A stretch of DNA of 64,000 bases from Echria macrotheca. Taxonomy: Eukaryota > Ascomycota > Sordariomycetes > Sordariales > Schizotheciaceae. The position numbers were made by a program, and so were the translations under genes. Shown piece by piece: positions 58,791 through 64,000 of this stretch. Where the stretch lies: NCBI GenBank assembly GCA_030411725.1, contig MU839829.1, positions 1,922,001-1,986,000 of the forward strand, in the 5' to 3' direction. The stretch's first letter is position 1. Each line of letters starts with the position of its first letter. The notes beneath the pieces were generated by a model, which had not been told where the DNA came from, searched no databases, and saw only the letters and a list, made by a program, of their open reading frames with translations.

Positions 58791-60770
58791 ATGCCGTCCA
58801 TCCTCGACGACAATGACAAGGAGACGGTCAAGCGCTTCGTGTCCAAGCAGACAAACAAGATCCAGGCCGTTGCCGTCGCCCGGCTCTACGTCGCCTATCC
58901 CAACCGGTCGAAATGGAACTACACAGGCTTGCAGGGCGCCGTCGTACTGGCCAACGACCTCGTCGGGAACACATACTGGTTGAAGATGGTGGACATCTCG
59001 GTAAGGCTCCCGCCGGGCTGCCGGCGCAAATGGGCTAACATACGGACAGGCCGGTAACCGCGGCGTGATATGGGACCAGGAGATCTATGACACATGGAAC
59101 TACAACCAGGATCGCGTTTTCTTTCACACCTTCGAACTCGAGGACTGTCTCGCCGGACTGTCCTTCGTCGACGAGAAAGAGGCGAAGCAGTTCCTGAAGA
59201 AGATGAACGACAGGGAAAAGAACGCGAGCAAGGCCACGCAAAAGACGCCGTTTGGAGGTGCCCCGGCAGCTAGCCACCACAAACACCACGGACTGCTCGG
59301 CGGTATATTCGGCGGTCATCGACACTCTTCGGCGCCCACCCCGCCCGAATCACCGCGAGCTCCCACCGGACACTCGCGCTCCGGCAGCACCAACGGTTTC
59401 AAGCCACGGTCGGAATTCGCGACGCTCGAGGCCTTTGATCCGCTATGGAGGGAGCATTTCGGTGACGACCTGACGTCCAAAGGCTTGACCGATGATTTTA
59501 TTCGTGACAACCAAGATTTCATCGTCAAGTTCCTCCAGCAGGAGCAGGCCGAGAGCCAAGCCACCCCTCCCCCGGTTGCGCACCGTCCACCTCCACCACC
59601 AGTAGACTCGGGGTCGATGAGAGCTCCTCCGCCACCTCCTCCGGCGCAGCGTTCTGTTTCGGAGTCAGCACCTGCGTTGCCGAGACGAGGCGGGCCGCCC
59701 CCTCCGCCCGCGCCCAGGAGATCGGGCAAGATCGAGCCAGCCGTCCACCGCGAGCCGACTCCACCACGCGACTCACCTCCCCCTCCAGCGCGTCCAAGAT
59801 TTGCCGTTCCTCCGCCTCTCTCAGATGCTGGTAAGTACGTTCGCGCTGAACCCGTGCGTGCCCCTCCTGCTCCTGCTCCCGGGCCGCCTCCTCCACCGAG
59901 ACCACCGAAGCAGCCGATCGACGAACCAGATCCGTCCCACAGGTTCGGCGTGCCCCCGCCGTTCACCGGCCAGCGAAGTGTGCCTCCGGTACCGCCGAGC
60001 CGTGGACCCGTTCCTCCTCCGCCTCCTTCCCGAGAGCAACATACGGCACCGCCACCGCTTCCGCCCAAGGCTCCGGTCTCGAGCGCACCTCCACTTCCGC
60101 CCGCGAGCACACGACCGCCTCCCTCCTTACCTGCTAGAGGCACGGCACCACCTCAGCCGCCACCGCTGCCATCTTCCAATGCGCCGCCTCCTCCGCCGCT
60201 CCCGTCGTCGAACGCACCACCGCCACCTCCGCTTCCCACGTCTCACGCGCCTCCCCCGCCTCCACTCCCATCGTCGAGCGCACCGCCTCCGCCTCCTCCG
60301 TTGCCCCCGCCGTCAGGCGCCGGCGTACCTCCTCCGCCTCCGCCGCCACCACCTCCGGGAGGCATGGGCGGCGTCCCACCACCGCCCCCTCCGCCGCCGC
60401 CGAACCGCGACTCGGGCTATTCATCGGGGGTACCGGCGCCTGCTCTACCTTCTGGCGATCCGACCCGCTCCGCCGTGCTGGACAGTATCCAAAAGGCGGG
60501 CGGCATCGCCGCTCTCAAGAAGGTCGACCGAAGCCAGATCCGCGACCGAAGCGCCGCTGCCGTGCCTGGAGCAAGTAGTGATACGGGTCCGCATGGGAGT
60601 GGCCTGCCGCCTGCGGGTGTGGCGCCCGCTGGAGGTATGGCGGATGCGCTGGCCGCGGCGTTGCAGAAGCGAAAGGAGAAAGTTAGCCGAAGTGGTAAGT
60701 TGAGTTTTTGTTGGATATGATTTCACCGCTAACACGGACAGACGATGAGGATGATGACGATGATTGGTAG
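58791..60770 (+). CDS. las17: WASP-family actin nucleation-promoting factor (Las17/Wsp1)
   Basis: Exons 58791-59000, 59050-60694 and 60742-60770, 627 aa; introns 59001-59049 and 60695-60741. WH1 domain about 10-135: AVAVARLYVAYPNRSKWNYT, GAVVLANDLVGNTYWLKMVD, joined to AGNRGVIWDQEIYD and FFHTFELEDCLAGLSF. A segment FDPLWREHFGDDLTSKGLTD then DNQDFIVKFL resembles the C-half of a GTPase-binding/autoinhibitory domain, but no CRIB motif is visible. A very long proline-rich region (about 240-530) binds SH3 proteins and profilin. WH2: RSAVLDSIQKAGGIAALKKV. The last tiny exon gives the Arp2/3-binding acidic end DDEDDDDDW. It drives Arp2/3 actin branching at endocytic patches. The unspliced frame would end early and lose the acidic end. 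Confidence 0.93.
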
Positions 60771-61221
60771 GTGTCTGCTGTGGACACTGTCGAGGAGTGG
60801 CACTTTGACTTGGGAGATGGGGAGAAGGAAAGGGTATGGATGGGGCGGAGTCAGGAAGAAGGCGATGATGAGGAGACGCTGCAAGAGAATCCGACTGAAT
60901 GAAGCATTCTCTGTCCGTCCATTGTGTGGACCAAGGAGTGTATTGCACGGGAGTTGAGCAGGTTGTGAGAACGACGTTACTGTGTCCAAGTCTTCAGTTC
61001 GACATGTCCTTCATAACAAGGGCTTTTCAAGGGGGTTCTCAAAAGAGGGGCTTCCGGGTGTTAGAACGAGGGCCGGGATGGGGAACAAGTGGGAGTCCAA
61101 GAAGCAAGAAGCAAGAAGAAGGGAAAGCCTTTGTTTATTATCATTCTGGAGTAGTGTTTTATATTGACAAGTGAAGACATGTGAATTTGTTTCTTGATTT
61201 CTTTTCAAGTTTGCTAGGTAA
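60771..61221. other. WASP 3' flank
   Basis: No coding signal; leads into the first helicase fragment. Confidence 0.5.
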
Positions 61222-61420
61222 GATTGCGACTGGCGTTGCCGGACGTGGTGGTATTGACGTCCGCAACGTCATGCACGTCGTCAACTACGATCTTCCCCTT
61301 CCATAGGTTGATTATGGAGGAATTGAGGAGTACACACATCGTATTAGTCGCACCGGCGGCCGCATTGGCCAGCCACCGCGATCTCGCTACTAGCTTTTTC
61401 ACCGACAGGGACGAGGGAAT
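61222..61420 (+). pseudogene. Degenerate copy of the helicase gene, motifs V-VI region (matches 9442-9624)
   Basis: 199 nt aligns base for base with 183 nt of the DEAD-box helicase exon 4. It contains extra short insertions (GGT, GGC and GCCA duplicated; extra bases near CTTCC and ATTGAG) and point changes, several of C-to-T or G-to-A type. The frame is broken (a TAG falls inside CCATAGGTT), so the motif V-VI stretch cannot be read through. The match starts and stops abruptly, with unrelated sequence on both sides. Confidence 0.9.
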
Positions 61421-61479
61421 CTATCTGTAAGGTGCCCTTTAACGCAGGGTTGGGTGGGCGGATGGGGAGGTAAAGAAGA

Positions 61480-62220
61480 TGATGTTTTTTTTGGTCTCGT
61501 TCTCGTCTGGGGATTTGGTGGGTGGGTGACTTCCAGGTTTGACGGGTTGGGTTATTTTGTCCTACCCTGACGATGATGAGGACGATGTGATGAAGATGAT
61601 GATGGGGATAACTTATCGCCTTCCTTACTCTTGTAATTCACCTTACGTTGTTATGTTCGAACACCGGACGTAATGCTCCTCGGCCCTTATGCTCACCAAA
61701 CGTAAGGTGGGATGTGATGAATGTCTTTTGGTCTCGTCTGGGCTGGGTAGGTAACTTGGTTGGTTCGGATTCTTTCGTCGGCCCCTGACGACGACGACGA
61801 CGGTGACGATGGCAACAATGACGACGACGATGACGATGGCAGCAATGACAACGGCCTCCCTTTCTCGTCCGACGATAACCTTTCTTTCTCGTCTAACGAT
61901 AACCTCCCTTTCTTGTCCGAAGGGGATAATATTACCCGCCTTCCTTACTCTTGCCATTAACCTTATTATTATTAACTGTGATGTCCTCGGTTCTTATGCT
62001 CACTAAACGTAAGGTCGGATGTGATGAATGTCTTTTGGTCTCGTTCTCGTCTGGGGATTTGGTAGGTGACTTTTCCGGGTTGGATTCTTTTATCCTACCC
62101 CAACAACGACGATAACGGTGACGATGGCAACAATGACGACGAGGACGACGACTTTGACCTCAACCTCGCTCTCTTCCTTGCTCTTGTCATTGACCTTGTG
62201 TTCACCAGATGTGATGTCAG
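61480..62220 (+). repeat. Three degenerate ~240-310-bp tandem units
   Basis: Each unit has GGTCTCGT(TCTCGT)CTGG (61493, 61730, 62037), then a GGTAGGTGACTT-like block, GGTT(G)GATTCTTT and a GAC/GAT-rich run. Units 1-2 and 2-3 are joined by CTTATGCTCACCAAACGTAAGG-type sequence and GGATGTGATGAATGTC. No open frame persists across units. Confidence 0.8.
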
Positions 62221-62456
62221 GGCCTTCAGCTCTTCTTCGCAGCCCGCCTCGCGGATCCAGCCACGGATATCGTCATCCGTGATCCACCAGTTGAGCTCTG
62301 ATATCATAGTGGCGGTAGTAGAGCCATGGTCGACGGGGCGATGGGTGGTGGGCGATGGGGTGCTTATTGGCGTGCTTTACCTTCCTCCTCCTCTCTTCCT
62401 CCCTTTCTCCTCCTCCCCCCCCCCCCCGGGGGACGTCGCCAGGGGAGGTGGGTGCG

Positions 62457-62795
62457 CGACGTGCCGAGAGGTGGTCGGCTATACCGCCTTCGTAGAACTG
62501 TATTCCTCGCCTGGGTGGCAGCGAAGAGGTCTCTTCGGATGCCGGTGTATTGAGCCTTGGGGAAGCCATCAAGGGGCCGACAGCGCCGTCTATCAGCAGG
62601 TTCCAGTACGTACGCCTTGGAGTTCACAGGGAAGACCTTGGGCACTTCTTTGAAGGGCGCAATATGATGGGCATCCGACTTGGACCGCTTGATGAAATTC
62701 TCGTGACGTGCCAAGAGGTGGTCGGCTATATACGCCTTCTTAGAACTGCATTCCTCGCCTGAGGTGGGTGGCAGCGAAAGTCGAAGGTCTCTTCG
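62457..62795 (+). repeat. Direct repeat pair of ~80-90 nt, 248 nt apart
   Basis: GACGTGCCGAGAGGTGGTCG.. at 62457-62537 and GACGTGCCAAGAGGTGGTCG.. at 62705-62795 share CTCTTCG ends. The second copy has short extra bases (TA in CTATATACG, GAGGT before GGGTGGCAG, AAGTCG). The span between could encode part of a degraded reading frame on the minus strand, but I do not recognise it. Confidence 0.75.
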
Positions 62796-63110
62796 CTAGC
62801 GATCCGGAAGTACTGCTCTTGCTTCGTCTTCCGCACACCTTCATATACATCTTTCGCTTCCTCTCGAGCTGAGCCTTTTGGTCTCTGATCCTGCCTTTCT
62901 CCTCGGGCTCAGTCGCCTTCTTCTCAGCCGTGCGAAGTTGGCTGAGGGGCTTGCAGCTGAGCCTGTGTCTTGGGGGATTGTTGTCAGGGGACTTGTATGG
63001 TTCCATGTCCCCGGCGGTGTTAGTGTTTTTGGTCGGGTGTTATGGTGTTGTGGTTGGGTTGTGCAGGTCGGACAATATTATTCTATCTTCCAATAGAATA
63101 ACAATTGGGT

Positions 63111-63345
63111 TAGTATCGTCGCCGCGGACGTTAATTATCCTATATCTTTAGTAGCGTGAATGGCTATAGTAACTAGTATCGCTCCCGTGAACATTAATCA
63201 TCTTATATCTATAATAGTATAAATGGCTATGATAGCTGGCATTGTTGCTATGGATGTTAATTGTCTTATGTCTGTAGTAGTGTAAATGGCTATTGTAATC
63301 CGATGTTGTCGCCGCGGACGTTACTCGTCCTGTATCTGTGGTGAC
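63111..63345 (+). repeat. 63-64-bp minisatellite, about 3.5 units
   Basis: TTAATTATCCTATATCT-like starts at 63131, 63194, 63257 and 63321. Each unit carries TAGTAG(T/C)GT(A/G)AATGGCTAT and a GTCGCCGCGGACG or diverged equivalent. The first and last flanks keep the GCCGCGGACG form, the inner ones are changed. Confidence 0.8.
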
Positions 63346-63427
63346 GTGGCAGTGGCTGCATGGGAGGAGGGCGAGGAGGAGGAGGAAGAAACGATGGAGA
63401 GATGGAGAGACAAAATAGGAGATCGAC

Positions 63428-63605
63428 TCTGGATGGGGAAATGGAGGGTCGGATGGAGGGATTGACCTCTGAATGGGGGAAATAAAAGGTCGGATGGACC
63501 AACCTCTGGATGGGTGAAATGGAAGGCTGGATGGATCAACCTCTGGATGGGCGAAATGGAGGGATCGATTCCGGATGGGGGAAATGGAAGGCTGGATGGA
63601 CGATG
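63428..63605 (+). repeat. Purine-rich minisatellite, five units of 28-40 nt
   Basis: TCTGGATGGGNGAAATGGA-type units start at 63428, 63468, 63505, 63542 and 63570, each followed by a GGNCGGATGGA block and, in most, ACCTC at the end. Confidence 0.75.
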
Positions 63606-63840
63606 CGGCGAATAAGGAGCACCTACAGCAGACGGAAAGTGAACAGAGGCGACGTGCACAGCGAGATCGTCCCAGCATCTTCGGAGGAAGCCGGTCAATC
63701 CGTCTTATCAGCGGCCCCGGGTCGGCGATCACGGGCCGTTAGTATCCCGTCCTTGCCGAGTCACATATCGATGGCGTTTCGTCCGAGGCGATGTGAGCCC
63801 TGAGACGAGTCTTTCATCACAACAACCGGGATATCAATAA

Positions 63841-64000
63841 GCATACGTCCCGGAGGGACCTGCGCGGGAGAACTTCAAGTTTGAGGCCGACTCGGACTTT
63901 GAGGAGGATACCGGAGGTGACGATGGCACTGGCGGTGGATGGGGAGGAGCTTTATAAAGAAGAGTCGGCCTCCAACAATGATGGCTGGGGTGCGGCCGCA
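63841..64000 (+). pseudogene. Second helicase-gene fragment (matches 9686-9841), truncated by window end
   Basis: Nearly identical to the helicase sequence encoding AYVPEGPARENLKFEADSDF onward. Changes: AATCTC to AACTTC, GGAGGAGAG replaced by TTATAAAGAAGAG (a TAA in frame), and one C to T. The match runs to the last base of the window and presumably continues. The 61 nt of the helicase between the two fragments (9625-9685) is missing here and replaced by 61421-63840. Confidence 0.93.

Noticed and set aside
59316..60143. 275-codon Gly-rich minus-strand frame
   Set aside because: Shadow of the WASP proline-rich region.
63060..63605. Regularly spaced repeats as a CRISPR array
   Set aside because: Eukaryotic context; units are direct minisatellites without conserved repeat/unique spacer structure.
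61421..63840. Complete transposon inserted in the helicase copy
   Set aside because: No terminal repeats, target-site duplication or transposase frame seen.

Overview
The window is nuclear DNA of a filamentous ascomycete (Pezizomycotina, most like a Sordariomycete). The evidence is dense single genes on both strands, short GT-AG introns of about 46-120 nt with CTAAC/CTGAC branch sites, CT-rich leaders, many GGTAGGTA-type microsatellites, and proteins typical of that group (XPF/Rad1, SMC5, IPI1, WASP/Las17, a Gin4/Hsl1-type kinase, CENP-O, poly-proline GPI proteins). There are no operons and no bacterial or organellar features. Exon borders below were placed by reading splice sites and keeping the frame; they are not transcript-supported.

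Layout. 0-11 kb: a SET-domain methyltransferase converges on an HhH-GPD DNA glycosylase, followed by ribosome-biogenesis factor IPI1 and a DED1-like DEAD-box helicase. 11-22 kb: an AT-1-type acetyl-CoA transporter diverging from a CENP-O/Mcm21 kinetochore subunit, a small GPI wall protein, and an MFS transporter. 22.2 kb: a tRNA-Arg(CCT) gene whose T-stem is interrupted by a 49-nt insert with canonical spliceosomal-intron signals. 23-31 kb: a poly-Cys membrane protein, a coiled-coil gene with an in-frame TAG and a triplicated 5' leader, and an NmrA-like reductase. 35-42 kb: an unrecognised low-complexity protein, an SLC35F-like carrier, a gamma-glutamylcyclotransferase-like protein, and an SDR-fold protein lacking the catalytic Tyr/Lys. 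43-61 kb: a Gin4/Hsl1-family kinase diverging from SMC5, a tiny lipid-anchor-type protein, XPF diverging from a small hydrophilic protein, and WASP.

61-64 kb is different. Two pieces of the 3' half of the helicase gene from 7.8-10 kb recur here, split by about 2.4 kb of layered tandem repeats, and the second piece runs off the window. I read this as a recent, degenerate duplication.

DNA maintenance is over-represented (XPF, SMC5, HhH-GPD, CENP-O), but the genes lie apart on both strands and I see no cluster logic. The observation most worth following is the split tRNA gene; next are the in-frame stop, the repeated intron-like leader and the helicase duplication.
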